The position numbers were made by a program, and so were the translations under genes. A DNA stretch of 62,405 nucleotides from assembly GCA_002409585.1 (NCBI GenBank), contig DHNP01000024.1:14391-76795 (forward strand), given 5' to 3'. This document shows positions 35,261 to 43,814 of this stretch, one piece after another (the first letter of the stretch is position 1; the number at the start of each line of letters is the position of its first letter). Below the pieces are notes generated by a model, which saw nothing but the letters and a program-made list of their open reading frames with translations, ran no database searches and had not been told where the DNA came from. The stretch comes from Ruminococcaceae bacterium UBA5413 (lineage in GTDB: Bacteria; Bacillota; Clostridia; Oscillospirales; Acutalibacteraceae).

Positions 35261-36058
35261 TTAAACAGCTCCGCCACTGAAATTTTGCGAATCGGCGGCG
35301 AGGCCAAGCTCATAAGGACTTGCCATATTATTCCTTATGGCCCTGTCGCGCAGAAAGATATAAAGCTCGGCGAAAGAAGCCTCAAAGTACGGCGCGACGA
35401 AGAGGCAGCCAGCGTATATAAGTATTGAACCGACGGTTTTGCCGCCTGCGGATACCACTATTGCCCCGGTTAAGGCCGCGAGTATAAACCACCCGGCGAA
35501 AGACAGCATGAAAACGAAAATGCTCCCTTTTTCGCCTTCCGTCATAGCACGGCTTATTTCTCTTGCGCGCCCTCCCGGAAGATGCGGGTTGTCTGAAAGG
35601 ATGTACGGCACCATGCAGTACTCGAGGGACTTTACAATGCCGGGTATTATAAGCAGAAAAGTCCACAAGACTATAAATAGCCTCGTAACGAACATTGTGC
35701 CCACGCCGTCGGCCCACCCGTTTTTGAAACCGCTGAAGACGTTTCTTATGTCCGCCGCACCGAACCTGTTTCTGACGAAAAACCTCGCGCTGCCTATGGC
35801 AAGCGGGTAGCCGATGAAAATGCCGTACAGTGTGGTTATAAGAAATAAAGGCAGGCTAAGGAAAACCTGCTCAAGTATTTTTTCATAGTATAACGCGGAC
35901 TGTGTTTCAATGCCCGTATAGTCTATATTTACGTTAAGCGGAAGAAACTGCGGTATATAGTTTATTACTGCGACTATGGCACAGGCGGCTAAAGCGTAAA
36001 AATATTTGCCGCCCAGAGCCTCTTTGGCGTTTGACTTTATGATGCTTCTGCTCCACAT
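35261..36058 (-). CDS. DUF975 family membrane protein
   Basis: This 265-residue polytopic membrane protein matches DUF975: the N-terminal SRSIIKSNAKEALGGKYFYA, a central TRLFIVLWTFLLIIPGIVKS with the conserved IIPGIVK pattern, and ISRAMTEGEKGSIFVFMLSF. About five or six membrane segments are seen. The function of the family is unknown. It follows manA by 39 nt on the same strand and may be cotranscribed with it. Confidence 0.88.
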   Translation of the reverse strand: MWSRSIIKSNAKEALGGKYFYALAACAIVAVINYIPQFLPLNVNIDYTGIETQSALYYEKILEQVFLSLPLFLITTLYGIFIGYPLAIGSARFFVRNRFGAADIRNVFSGFKNGWADGVGTMFVTRLFIVLWTFLLIIPGIVKSLEYCMVPYILSDNPHLPGGRAREISRAMTEGEKGSIFVFMLSFAGWFILAALTGAIVVSAGGKTVGSILIYAGCLFVAPYFEASFAELYIFLRDRAIRNNMASPYELGLAADSQNFSGGAV

Positions 36059-36097
36059 ATGCTGTCCTCCTTTATATAACCGGTGCCGGCATGTGCT

Positions 36098-37069
36098 TCA
36101 GACGTACGTAAATATTATCTCACAGTTTCCGCTTATGGTGTAAGGCCCGAAAGAAGCGGGCACGAACACGCTGCCGCCTTTTTCAAACTCTATTGCTTCG
36201 GCTCCGGCCCCGTGCAGGCTGCCCTTGCCGTTTATACATATTATAGAGTTGAAGCTGTTTTCACCGGCGTTCATTTCGGCTTCATTTATTTTCATGTCAT
36301 ATACGGTGAAATATTCACATGACGCAAGCAGCGTGCGGGAATACCCGGGGAAGGTTTCCGCGGGGCCCTGAGGGCTTGACTGCCTCTCAGGAGGGGCAAG
36401 CCTTGTCACGTCCACAGCGTTTGCGATGTGGAGCTCACGCGGCTTGCCGTCTTTGCCGAGCCTGCCGTAGTCGTAAATGCGGTAGGTAATGTTTGAGTTC
36501 TGCTGTATCTCCGCGAGCAGTATGCCCTCGCCTATGGCGTGCAGCGTGCCGGAGTCTATGAAGAAGACGTCGCCTTTATGGACGTAGGCCTTGTTGAGCA
36601 CTTCCAAAAGCGTACCGTTTTCAATCCTCTCTTTAAACTCCCCTTTTGAAATTTTGTGTTTGAAGCCGTAGTAAAGGAAGGCTTCGGGCTTGCAGTCTAT
36701 GATATACCACATCTCTGTTTTGCCGAAACCTCCGCCGTGGGTTTTTGCGTATGCGTTGTCAGGGTGTACCTGTATGGACAAACTGTTTTTAGCATCTATG
36801 AGTTTTATCAAGACCGGAAAATACGGGAATTTTGCGCAGTCACTGCCGAGGGCCTTTATGCCGGCCTTGTTTATATATTCAGGCAGTGTAAGCCCGCCGC
36901 AAGCGCCTCCGTCTACAACGGAAGGCCCGTCAGGGTGGCATGACAGCTCCCAGCTTTCCGCTGCTTTGTCAGAAGCGGTTTTCTGGTTATATTCGGTTAT
37001 GAGCCGCGTCCCGCCCCATATATAATCTTTACATACTGCCGTAAGCTTGAACGGTTTGAGTTCAGACAT
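36098..37069 (-). CDS. manA: Mannose-6-phosphate isomerase, class I
   Basis: ManA interconverts fructose-6-phosphate and mannose-6-phosphate, feeding mannose use or GDP-mannose for glycans. The zinc-site residues are in SIQVHPDNAYAK, GKTEMWYIIDC and IDSGTLHAIGEGILLAEIQ, followed by YRIYDYGR. At 323 residues it is the short bacterial class I form. The leader carries a CCGGCAG-CC-CTGCCGG hairpin (37110-37126 area) with TTTTCC after it, a possible attenuator. Supply of sugar nucleotides to flagellin glycosylation is conceivable but not shown. Confidence 0.93.
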   Translation of the reverse strand: MSELKPFKLTAVCKDYIWGGTRLITEYNQKTASDKAAESWELSCHPDGPSVVDGGACGGLTLPEYINKAGIKALGSDCAKFPYFPVLIKLIDAKNSLSIQVHPDNAYAKTHGGGFGKTEMWYIIDCKPEAFLYYGFKHKISKGEFKERIENGTLLEVLNKAYVHKGDVFFIDSGTLHAIGEGILLAEIQQNSNITYRIYDYGRLGKDGKPRELHIANAVDVTRLAPPERQSSPQGPAETFPGYSRTLLASCEYFTVYDMKINEAEMNAGENSFNSIICINGKGSLHGAGAEAIEFEKGGSVFVPASFGPYTISGNCEIIFTYV

Positions 37070-37217
37070 GTAATAAAATCCGTCCTTTCTTTTGCGCTCA
37101 GGGGAAAAGCCCGGCAGGGCTGCCGGACATATATAATTATATGCCGGTTAGCGTGCAAAATTTTTCTTTTGGGTAAAAACTTTGCGCGATGAAGCGGCGC
37201 CACTTAACGGCCGTCCG

Positions 37218-38222
37218 CTATCTGAGCCTGCTTAAGATTATGCCGGCTATAGCGCCGAGCGGCGCCTGCTTTATGACGGCGCCTTTTTCGTATGCCACCA
37301 TGGGCATGCCGTAAACCACGCTTGAGTCTTTGTCCTGCCCTATGGTGTACGCGCCGGCTTTCCTCATTTCAAGCAGACCGTCGGCACCGTCGCCGCCCAT
37401 GCCGGTAAGTATGACGCCGATGGCGTTTTTTCCGGCTGCTTTGGCCGCGGAGCTGAACAGGACGCCCACGGAGGGGCAGTGGCCGTTAACCCTTTTGCCT
37501 TCTTTGCATCTGACAAAGTAACCGCCGGCGTCTTTTGAGAGCATCATGTGCTTGCCGCCCTCGGCTATGAGCGCACAGCCGCGTTTTACGCGGTCGCCGT
37601 CCTTTGCCTCGCTTACGTTAAGCGAAGTTATTTTATTGAGCCTTTCGGCGTACATATGGGTAAAGCCCGCCGGCATATGCTGTACTATGACTATGCCGGG
37701 TACGTCGGCTGGAAGCTCAACCAGCACCTGCGCGGTGGCTTCAGTACCGCCCGTTGAGGCGCCTATAGCTATAATATTATAATCCGGGTTTTTATTTTGG
37801 CGGATTACGCCGCTTTTAGCCGGCCGGGGCGTAATGTTTAATTTTTGGTTTATTACGGAACACAGTTCCGCGCAGAACTCGGCAAATTTTTTTTCGCTTG
37901 GGTTTCCTATTTCAACGAAAGCCGCAGCCCCCGCATCGGCTGCCTCCTGCGCTGCGCTTCCGTCAGGCCCTATGGCAACTACAAGCGGCGGAGGCTCAGG
38001 CAGGCCGAGCGCCGCCAAAGCCTTGCCGAACGGCACGCCGGCAAATGAAATGTTTGCGACAATGCAGTCGGGAACAAATCCGTTTATTATGCTTTCGGCT
38101 TCCGCAAGCGTGCCCGCGGTTTTTACCGCTTTTGCCCCGTGCATGTTTATGGATTGCTGCAGGGCAATCCTCATTGGCAGGGAATTGTCTGCCACAAGTA
38201 TTTTAACCGTACTCAGGTCCAT
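37218..38222 (-). CDS. cheB: Receptor methylesterase CheB with degenerate receiver domain
   Basis: CheB removes methyl groups from, and deamidates, chemoreceptors. The C-terminal esterase is intact: Ser in IGASTGGTEATAQVL, His in VQHMPAGFTHMYAERL and Asp in ILTGMGGDGADGLLEM. The N-terminal receiver is degenerate: the phosphoacceptor Asp is Asn57 (CIVANISFAG), the acidic pair is reduced to Asp12-Asn13, and the conserved Thr/Ser and Lys positions are not recognisable (VAIGPDG, FVEIGNP). Phosphorylation control by CheA is therefore unlikely. The 334-residue length is normal. It follows cheR by 8 nt and is the last gene of cheA-cheR-cheB. Confidence 0.92.
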   Translation of the reverse strand: MDLSTVKILVADNSLPMRIALQQSINMHGAKAVKTAGTLAEAESIINGFVPDCIVANISFAGVPFGKALAALGLPEPPPLVVAIGPDGSAAQEAADAGAAAFVEIGNPSEKKFAEFCAELCSVINQKLNITPRPAKSGVIRQNKNPDYNIIAIGASTGGTEATAQVLVELPADVPGIVIVQHMPAGFTHMYAERLNKITSLNVSEAKDGDRVKRGCALIAEGGKHMMLSKDAGGYFVRCKEGKRVNGHCPSVGVLFSSAAKAAGKNAIGVILTGMGGDGADGLLEMRKAGAYTIGQDKDSSVVYGMPMVAYEKGAVIKQAPLGAIAGIILSRLR

Positions 38223-38230
38223 TTAGTATC

Positions 38231-39031
38231 TTATCCTTTCAGGTAAATGGACGGTTCAATGTATTTGAAATCGACGGTGTCCCGCTGCACCGTTTCCGAA
38301 TGCCCTATAAAAAGATAGCCGCCCGGTTTTAAAATGTCGTAAAATTTTTTGATTAAATTGTTTTTTGTCTGTTGGTCGAAGTAAATCATAACGTTGCGGC
38401 AGAAAATAAGGTCGAACCTGCTCCTGAAAGGGAACGGCTCCATTAGGTTGAGACGTTTGAAAATGACTTCCCTTTTTATCTCCTCGCTTATGGCGTACTC
38501 GTTTGAGGAAGTTTTTTTAAAGTACCTTTTTTCCCATGGGGCAGGTATGTTTTTAAGGGATTCAGGTGAATAAACGCCTAATTTTGCTCTTTCGAGTACG
38601 TGTGTTGAGATATCGGTCGCAAGTATGCGGTAATCCCATGTTTTATCTAAGGCAAAGAAGTCCTTCATAACCATTACGGCGGTGTATGCTTCCTCGCCGG
38701 TAGAACAGCCGGCGCTCCAGATTTTAAGGACCTTGTTTTTGTTAAGCTGCTTTTGCCCCGGCAGTATTACGTCCTTTAAAAATTCGAAGTGGCGCGGTTC
38801 GCGCATAAAGTATGTATGGTTTGTAGTCAGCTTGTTCAGCATGGTGTTTAACTCGGCCGGGTCCCGCTTTATCAAGTTTATATATTCTGTAAAGCTTGTA
38901 AAACCGTGTTTAGCAAGTACGGAGTACATGCGCGCTTCTATAAGCAGCCGCTTTTTTATAAGGTTTATCCCGTAATTCTTTTTTATGTAAGTTACGAGTT
39001 CGTTAAACTCCGCATCAGTCAGCTGAATCAT
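38231..39031 (-). CDS. cheR: Receptor methyltransferase CheR
   Basis: CheR methylates glutamates of chemoreceptors using S-adenosylmethionine. The helical N-terminal domain (YGINLIKKRLLIEARMYSVL) precedes the SAM-binding domain with WSAGCSTGEEAYTAVMVM and the FCRNVMIYFDQQTKNNLI motif. The 266-residue length is typical. A GC-rich hairpin region (39085-39115) lies in the 100-nt gap after cheA and may adjust the level relative to cheA. Confidence 0.95.
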   Translation of the reverse strand: MIQLTDAEFNELVTYIKKNYGINLIKKRLLIEARMYSVLAKHGFTSFTEYINLIKRDPAELNTMLNKLTTNHTYFMREPRHFEFLKDVILPGQKQLNKNKVLKIWSAGCSTGEEAYTAVMVMKDFFALDKTWDYRILATDISTHVLERAKLGVYSPESLKNIPAPWEKRYFKKTSSNEYAISEEIKREVIFKRLNLMEPFPFRSRFDLIFCRNVMIYFDQQTKNNLIKKFYDILKPGGYLFIGHSETVQRDTVDFKYIEPSIYLKG

Positions 39032-39131
39032 TGGCCCTCCAGATGAAAAAATTTCCTGCGTTTGTTACATCCTTGATTTTTGCCGCGGCCTCCCGCAGCG
39101 GGAGAGACCGCGTGAGCGCGGGCGTGCGGCG

Positions 39132-41198
39132 TTACGCGTTGTTGTAAACGTTCTGAACGCTGAGTATGAGGCTTATGTTGCCGTCGCCGAGTATGGCGCA
39201 GCCGTCAATGCCGGTTTTGCGCACTTTAAACTGGTTAAGGTAAGCCGGCAGCGGTTTTACGACTACCTGCTGCTCGCCGAGGAGCGCGTCGGCAAAAATG
39301 CAGAATGAATTTTCGTGCGTTCCAACGAGTATGACTATGCCCTTGCTAATGTCTTTGACTTCGGTATCTATGTTATATATCTTATGCAGCCTTACGACGG
39401 GGTAGTATTTGTCGCGGACCATTATGATTTCATGCATGTCGGTGTCAAACATGACGCTGCCTTCGGGCACTTTGAAGGACTGGAGGATATTCTTTATAGG
39501 TATGGTAAACATGGTGCCGCCGACTGATATTTTCATGCCGTTGACTATGGCGAGCGTAAGGGGTATCTTAAAGACTATGGTAGTGCCCTGGCCGGGCGTG
39601 CTGTCTATGGATACGTCGCCGCCGATCTTTTCTACGTTCTGCTTTACTACGTCCATGCCTACGCCGCGGCCTGAGTACTCGGTAACGACTTCATTTGTCG
39701 AAAAGCCAGGCATCAGCAGGAACTGGTAGGCTTCGCTGTCGGTGTAGTCTTCTTCGGGTTTTGTGAGCAGGCCCTTCTTTTTCGCTTTTTCAAGTGTTGC
39801 CGTCCTGTCTATGCCGCCGCCGTCGTCTGAAACCGTTATAAGTATCTCGCCGCCTGTGTTCTGGGCTGAAAGCGTTACGGTGCCTACTTCCGGTTTATCC
39901 GTCTGCGCGCGCTTTTCTTTTGTTTCTATGCCGTGGTCCATCGCGTTGCGCACAAGGTGCATTATAGGGTCTGAAATGCTGTCGACTATGGTTTTATCCA
40001 CTTCGGTTTCCTCGCCTATGAGTACGAGCTGGGCTTTTTTGTCAAGCTTCCTGCTCATGTCGCGCACGATGCGGTTCATTTTTTGGAATACGGTTGAAAT
40101 GGGAACCATGCGTATGGACATGACTATTTCCTGCAGCTCGTCCGTCAGCTTTCTGAGCTGGCGCGACGCCTTAGTGAAGTTGTTGTCAAGGCCGGCCTGC
40201 TGGAGCGTCGGGTTTGACGTCACCATAGACTCGGTTATAACGATTTCGCCCATAAGGTCCATAAGGCTGTCAAGCTTTGACAGGTTGACGTTTATGAGGC
40301 TCTGCTTGACGGGCGCGTGCACTTTTTCGGCGTCAGGGACGGCTTTAAGCTGGGTGGGCGCTCCCGGCTGGCCTGCGGCGGAGCGGGTTTTTTCAGTGGG
40401 CGCCGCCGCGGGTGCTTCGCCGCATATGACGGTGTAGTTCTTGGCGTATGTAAAGCTCTTTATGACAAGGATGGCCTTGTCAAGCTCGATTTTGTCTTTT
40501 GTAAAGATAAGAAAGCCGTCTTTCATTATCTGGTTTGACGTTGCGCTGTTTGTTTCTATGTCTTCGGGGTAAAAACGGAAGTCGTCGCACGCATCGTGCA
40601 GGTTGTTTACGAGCATGAAGGCGCGCAGGTTTTCCATCTGCGCTTCTTCGTCGAAAAACGTTTTTACAGCGCAAGGGTAGCCCTCGCCGAGTTCTTTCTG
40701 TATTATTTCACCGTTAGGCTCTTTTTGCGCCGCCGCGGGCGCTTTCTGAGCCGGCAAAGCCGCCTCTGAGGGCGCTTTTGCCGCGGACGGCGCTGCGGAT
40801 GAAATTTTTTTAAGGAAATCGTTAATTTCTTTTTCAAAAGTGCCGATATCTGTAGTAAGCGGTTCGCCGCTCTGCACTTTACCGACTTCCGCTTTAAGGA
40901 AGTCGCTGCACCTGAACATAAGGTCGAAAAGGTTTTCTATATCTTTGTGCTTTATGCCGTTCTCCCTTACATAAGCGAACAGATCCTCCGATTTGTGGGA
41001 GATGACCGTAAGGCTGTTGAACTCCATCATGGCGGAGGAGCCTTTGATGGTGTGCATTATCCTGAAGATTTCGTTTATGCTGTCTTTGTCGAAGCTCCCG
41101 TTTTTTTCGCATTCGATAAGTATTTCATCAAGATGTTCGAGCAAGTCGTTTGTTTCGAAAAGGTAAACGTCGAGCATTGACTCGTTTGTATTATCCAT
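39132..41198 (-). CDS. cheA: Chemotaxis histidine kinase CheA
   Basis: CheA phosphorylates CheY in response to receptors. Domains in order: P1 HPt with His49 in IMHTIKGSSAMMEF, a P2 CheY-binding domain near residues 180-265 between Ala/Pro-rich linkers, P3 dimerisation (LSKLDSLMDLMGEIVITESM), P4 ATPase with N-box LVRNAMDHGIE, G1 DDGGGID and G2 GRGVGMD, and a P5 CheW-like end. The ATG at 41198 (GGGAGTG upstream, 688 residues) is preferred to 41249, which lies upstream of the mapped -10. A perfect sigma-28 promoter drives cheA-cheR-cheB. Confidence 0.95.
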   Translation of the reverse strand: MDNTNESMLDVYLFETNDLLEHLDEILIECEKNGSFDKDSINEIFRIMHTIKGSSAMMEFNSLTVISHKSEDLFAYVRENGIKHKDIENLFDLMFRCSDFLKAEVGKVQSGEPLTTDIGTFEKEINDFLKKISSAAPSAAKAPSEAALPAQKAPAAAQKEPNGEIIQKELGEGYPCAVKTFFDEEAQMENLRAFMLVNNLHDACDDFRFYPEDIETNSATSNQIMKDGFLIFTKDKIELDKAILVIKSFTYAKNYTVICGEAPAAAPTEKTRSAAGQPGAPTQLKAVPDAEKVHAPVKQSLINVNLSKLDSLMDLMGEIVITESMVTSNPTLQQAGLDNNFTKASRQLRKLTDELQEIVMSIRMVPISTVFQKMNRIVRDMSRKLDKKAQLVLIGEETEVDKTIVDSISDPIMHLVRNAMDHGIETKEKRAQTDKPEVGTVTLSAQNTGGEILITVSDDGGGIDRTATLEKAKKKGLLTKPEEDYTDSEAYQFLLMPGFSTNEVVTEYSGRGVGMDVVKQNVEKIGGDVSIDSTPGQGTTIVFKIPLTLAIVNGMKISVGGTMFTIPIKNILQSFKVPEGSVMFDTDMHEIIMVRDKYYPVVRLHKIYNIDTEVKDISKGIVILVGTHENSFCIFADALLGEQQVVVKPLPAYLNQFKVRKTGIDGCAILGDGNISLILSVQNVYNNA

Positions 41199-41247
41199 AA
41201 TTTTCACTCCCGTACTGAATAATAGAATATATTTATTATATAATATC

Positions 41248-41274
41248 ATATCGGCCGATTTTTGGCAAAGTTTA
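41248..41274 (-). promoter_or_regulatory. Sigma-28 promoter of cheA-cheR-cheB
   Basis: On the minus strand TAAA (41274-41271), a 15-nt spacer and GCCGATAT (41255-41248), an exact consensus match, 50 bases before cheA. The -10 forms part of the palindrome ATCGGCCGAT (41250-41259), so the opposite strand reads GCCGATTT, a possible weak -10 for the divergent gene at 41314. Confidence 0.85.
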
Positions 41275-41313
41275 CTTCATATAGATGTTTATTTTTACAT
41301 AAGGAGTGTTTTT

Positions 41314-42729
41314 ATGCCTGACAATTTACGGATTTCGGCTCCGGCGACGGCGGTCGAAGATGTAAACAGGCCCGACGGGGCAGAGCGGTCGCCGCTCGTA
41401 CACCCGGCGCAGCCTTCAAAGGTTACGCGTCCGGACGGTGACGGTAAGGGCAGGGACCTTGACAGCTTCCTGCTTGAGGAGGACTCCGTTTTCGGCAGGT
41501 TCATAGCAAGGCTGAAAGAAACTCCAACGCTTGACCGCACTTTGGGTAAAGTAGTTACCGCGGCGCTCGCGGAAGCGCCGGCGGCCGAGGGCGGTGAGGC
41601 CGCCCAGGCAGCGGCGCCGCTGAGGGACTTCGCTGGGCAGATAGCTTTAAAGCAGGAAGACATGCTTGAAAGCCTGATGTTCCAGCAGGAAAACGCGACG
41701 GTTTTTTCGGGCGGCCTGTTCGGCATGCTCAAAGAGCTTTCGGCAAGGAGCGGCGACCCGCAGCTTGACCTGCGCATAGCCGACTTCCTTAAGGCTTTCG
41801 AGGGTTATTTTTCGGCGGAAAGCACAACAAAGTCCATTGCTCAGGGACTGCAAAAGATGCAGGGCGAGATACCCGCAAACTACGCAAAGGAGCTTAAACA
41901 GCTCGCGGATAAAATAACCGTGTCGCCTGCCGGGGCAAACGCAGGTAAAAACCTTGAGGTGCTTAAAAAAGAAATAGTGCCGTACCTCGGCAGGTATGTT
42001 GCCAAAACAAACGACTACGGCAAGGTGCGCGAGGGCATATCGATGCTTATGCACGATATCTCCGGCCTTGAGGCCGGTACAAAAAAGAATTTGGCGGCAA
42101 AGTACGGCGACCTTTCTTCATATTGCAGATACAATTTAAAGCTGACCGACGGGGCAATGCGCCTTTTGGATTCTTTTTTTGCGGAAGCCGTGAAGAAAAA
42201 TCTAAACGAGGCCGGCGACAAGTTCTCAGACTCTCTCATTAAACTTATCTCGCTCGGCGTAAAGGACGGCGCTGAAGGCGTCGATAAATCGGTGTTCCGC
42301 GACATGTGTACGTCGCTGCTGCTCGACAACAGCGTGTACATGCCGTTTGTACATATGTACCTGCCCGTGGATTTCCAGGGAAAATCTATGTTCGCGCAGC
42401 TTTGGGTGGAAAAAAACAAGGCTGATGAAAAGACGCCAGCCGCCGCCGAAAAGCGCACGAGGCTGTTCCTGACGTTTGACATAGAGGAACTTGGGTATTT
42501 CGAGGCGGAGGTACGCCTTTTGGGCAAACATGCGGAGCTTAGCCTTAACTGCCCGGAAAAGCTCAGGAAGTACAAAGGCGAAATAACGCCGGAGATTTCC
42601 GGCATACTTGACAGGAACGGTTTGACGCCGGACGGTGTGAAGCTTGAGTTCGGCAGGCGGCCGGAGGTAGGGGAGAAGATTATTGAAATGGTGAACGAAA
42701 GGAAGAGGATTGTAAATGTCTCGGTTTGA
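41314..42729 (+). CDS. YlqG/FliK-like protein of unknown function
   Basis: This 471-residue soluble protein has an Ala/Pro/Asp-rich N-terminus, a long helical middle (about residues 110-330) and a C-terminal domain with YMPFVHMYLPVDFQGKSMFA and LTFDIEELGYFEAEVRLLGK, which resembles the C-terminal fold of FliK-type hook-length proteins. It overlaps the next gene, an FlhB cytoplasmic-domain homologue, by 14 nt. The same pairing occurs in Bacillus as ylqG-ylqH. A role as a FliK-like partner of the small FlhB homologue is inferred from pairing; no function is established. AAGGAG precedes the ATG. Confidence 0.65.
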   Translation: MPDNLRISAPATAVEDVNRPDGAERSPLVHPAQPSKVTRPDGDGKGRDLDSFLLEEDSVFGRFIARLKETPTLDRTLGKVVTAALAEAPAAEGGEAAQAAAPLRDFAGQIALKQEDMLESLMFQQENATVFSGGLFGMLKELSARSGDPQLDLRIADFLKAFEGYFSAESTTKSIAQGLQKMQGEIPANYAKELKQLADKITVSPAGANAGKNLEVLKKEIVPYLGRYVAKTNDYGKVREGISMLMHDISGLEAGTKKNLAAKYGDLSSYCRYNLKLTDGAMRLLDSFFAEAVKKNLNEAGDKFSDSLIKLISLGVKDGAEGVDKSVFRDMCTSLLLDNSVYMPFVHMYLPVDFQGKSMFAQLWVEKNKADEKTPAAAEKRTRLFLTFDIEELGYFEAEVRLLGKHAELSLNCPEKLRKYKGEITPEISGILDRNGLTPDGVKLEFGRRPEVGEKIIEMVNERKRIVNVSV

Positions 42730-43045
42730 AGACCTGCGCAAGGCCGCGGCGCTTAAGTATTCGGAAGACTCTCCCGGTACGGCTCCGGTGGTTGTGGCCT
42801 CGGGCATGGGCTACACCGCGAAACGTATAGTAGACATAGCCGTGCAGAACGGGGTGCCGGTTTACAAGGACGACTCCCTTGCCGGACTTTTGTCGCAGCT
42901 TAACGAGGGGACGGAGATACCGCCGGAGCTTTATAAGGCGGTAGTGGATATTTACGTTTATTTCCTTCACTACGGTTCCGGCGGCAAAAATGAGAAGGCG
43001 CCGGCGGCCGTTCCGGACGGCGAAAAGGAGGAAAATTCAAGCTAA
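42716..43045 (+). CDS. FlhB cytoplasmic-domain homologue (YlqH-like)
   Basis: This 109-residue soluble protein is homologous to the C-terminal half of FlhB (COG2257 type). Residues aligning with the FlhB segment after NPTH are GTAPVVVASGMGYTAKRIVD, NGVPVYKDDSLAGLLSQL and IPPELYKAVVDIYVYF. It lacks both the membrane part and the NPTH cleavage motif, corresponding to the free FlhB-C fragment made after autocleavage. In Salmonella such proteins (FhlX-like in other species) can partly replace cleaved FlhB-C. Its start lies inside the upstream gene with AGAGG. Confidence 0.85.
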   Translation: MSRFEDLRKAAALKYSEDSPGTAPVVVASGMGYTAKRIVDIAVQNGVPVYKDDSLAGLLSQLNEGTEIPPELYKAVVDIYVYFLHYGSGGKNEKAPAAVPDGEKEENSS

Positions 43046-43073
43046 TATTTTTTCTAAAAAAATTAGTCATTTT

Positions 43074-43102
43074 TTGAAAAAAGGCTCTAAGTATGGTATA
43101 AT
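43074..43102 (+). promoter_or_regulatory. Sigma-A promoter of cheW-pilZ-cheW-mcp
   Basis: TTGAAA (43074-43079), 17 nt, TATAAT (43097-43102), a near-perfect housekeeping promoter. An AT-only hairpin (CTAAT-TTTTTT with AAAAAA-TTAG, 43051-43075) just before it may end the upstream transcript. Confidence 0.75.
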
Positions 43103-43108
43103 ATAGTC

Positions 43109-43227
43109 AATTTAATATTTAATTTCTGTAAAAGCAGCGCAGCCCGGCGCACAAGCCGCAGGATGGCTGCTGTAAAGCCGCACTGGGGCGGCGTTTTCAC
43201 CATTAGTGGCGGATAGGAGGCTTTTTT
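43109..43227 (+). promoter_or_regulatory. Structured leader of the cheW operon
   Basis: The 119-nt leader between the predicted start site and cheW contains two nested hairpins: outer GCAGCC/GGCTGC with inner CGGC/GCCG (43139-43172), then GCCGC/GCGGC (43178-43193) followed by GTTTTC, a short terminator-like signature. GGAGG at 43216 is the ribosome site. The core sequences of the GEMM cyclic di-GMP aptamer are not present. The leader could be a regulatory RNA of unknown ligand. Confidence 0.4.
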
Positions 43228-43785
43228 ATGGGAAAAGTGAATAACCTGAAGAAAAAAAGCAGAAACAAGGATGCGGCGGCCAAAGTTGTAAATACGGAGA
43301 AATATCTTACTTTCCATATAGACAACCAGCTTTACACTGTACCGACTTCCGAAGTAGTCGAAATCATCCGCATGCAGCCCATAACTTATATGCCGAACCT
43401 TCCCCCTTACGTAAAAGGCGTTATAAATCTCCGCGGCAAGATAGTTCCCCTTATAGATATGAGGCTTAAATTCGGTAAGGAAGAACAGGAGTACGGTGCC
43501 CGCACGAGCGTTATAATAGTCGAGTACGGGGAGTTTACGGTAGGGCTTATTGTCGACTCTGTCAAGGATGTCCGCGACGTTTCGGAGGACCAGATCAGCT
43601 CTGCGCCGAAGTACAAAAAAGACATAGGCGACAACTATATAAAAGGCATAGTTTCTTTAAAAAAAGAATCGGCTATGCTTATGGATATTGCAAAGGTGCT
43701 GGTACATAAAAAAAAGGCGGAGAAGCAAAAGGCGGCAGATGACGCCGACGACCCACAGCGCGTGCCTAAAACAGCGGTGCAGTAA
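43228..43785 (+). CDS. cheW: Chemotaxis coupling protein CheW
   Basis: CheW couples receptors to CheA. The 185-residue SH3-like coupling domain is preceded by a basic N-terminal extension (KKKSRNKDAAAKVV) and contains YTVPTSEVVEIIRMQPITYM, VKGVINLRGKIVPLIDMRLK and KGIVSLKKESAMLMDIAKVL. The tail (KKKAEKQKAADDADDPQR) is extra compared with the family. It is the first gene of an operon with pilZ, a second cheW and an mcp. Confidence 0.93.
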   Translation: MGKVNNLKKKSRNKDAAAKVVNTEKYLTFHIDNQLYTVPTSEVVEIIRMQPITYMPNLPPYVKGVINLRGKIVPLIDMRLKFGKEEQEYGARTSVIIVEYGEFTVGLIVDSVKDVRDVSEDQISSAPKYKKDIGDNYIKGIVSLKKESAMLMDIAKVLVHKKKAEKQKAADDADDPQRVPKTAVQ

Positions 43786-43814
43786 GAGTTTATATAAAAA
43801 GTGGGGTAATACGA

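Noticed and set aside
43109..43227. GEMM cyclic di-GMP riboswitch
   Set aside because: The GCAAA and CGCAAAGC core elements of the aptamer are not present in the expected order, so only a generic structured leader is claimed.
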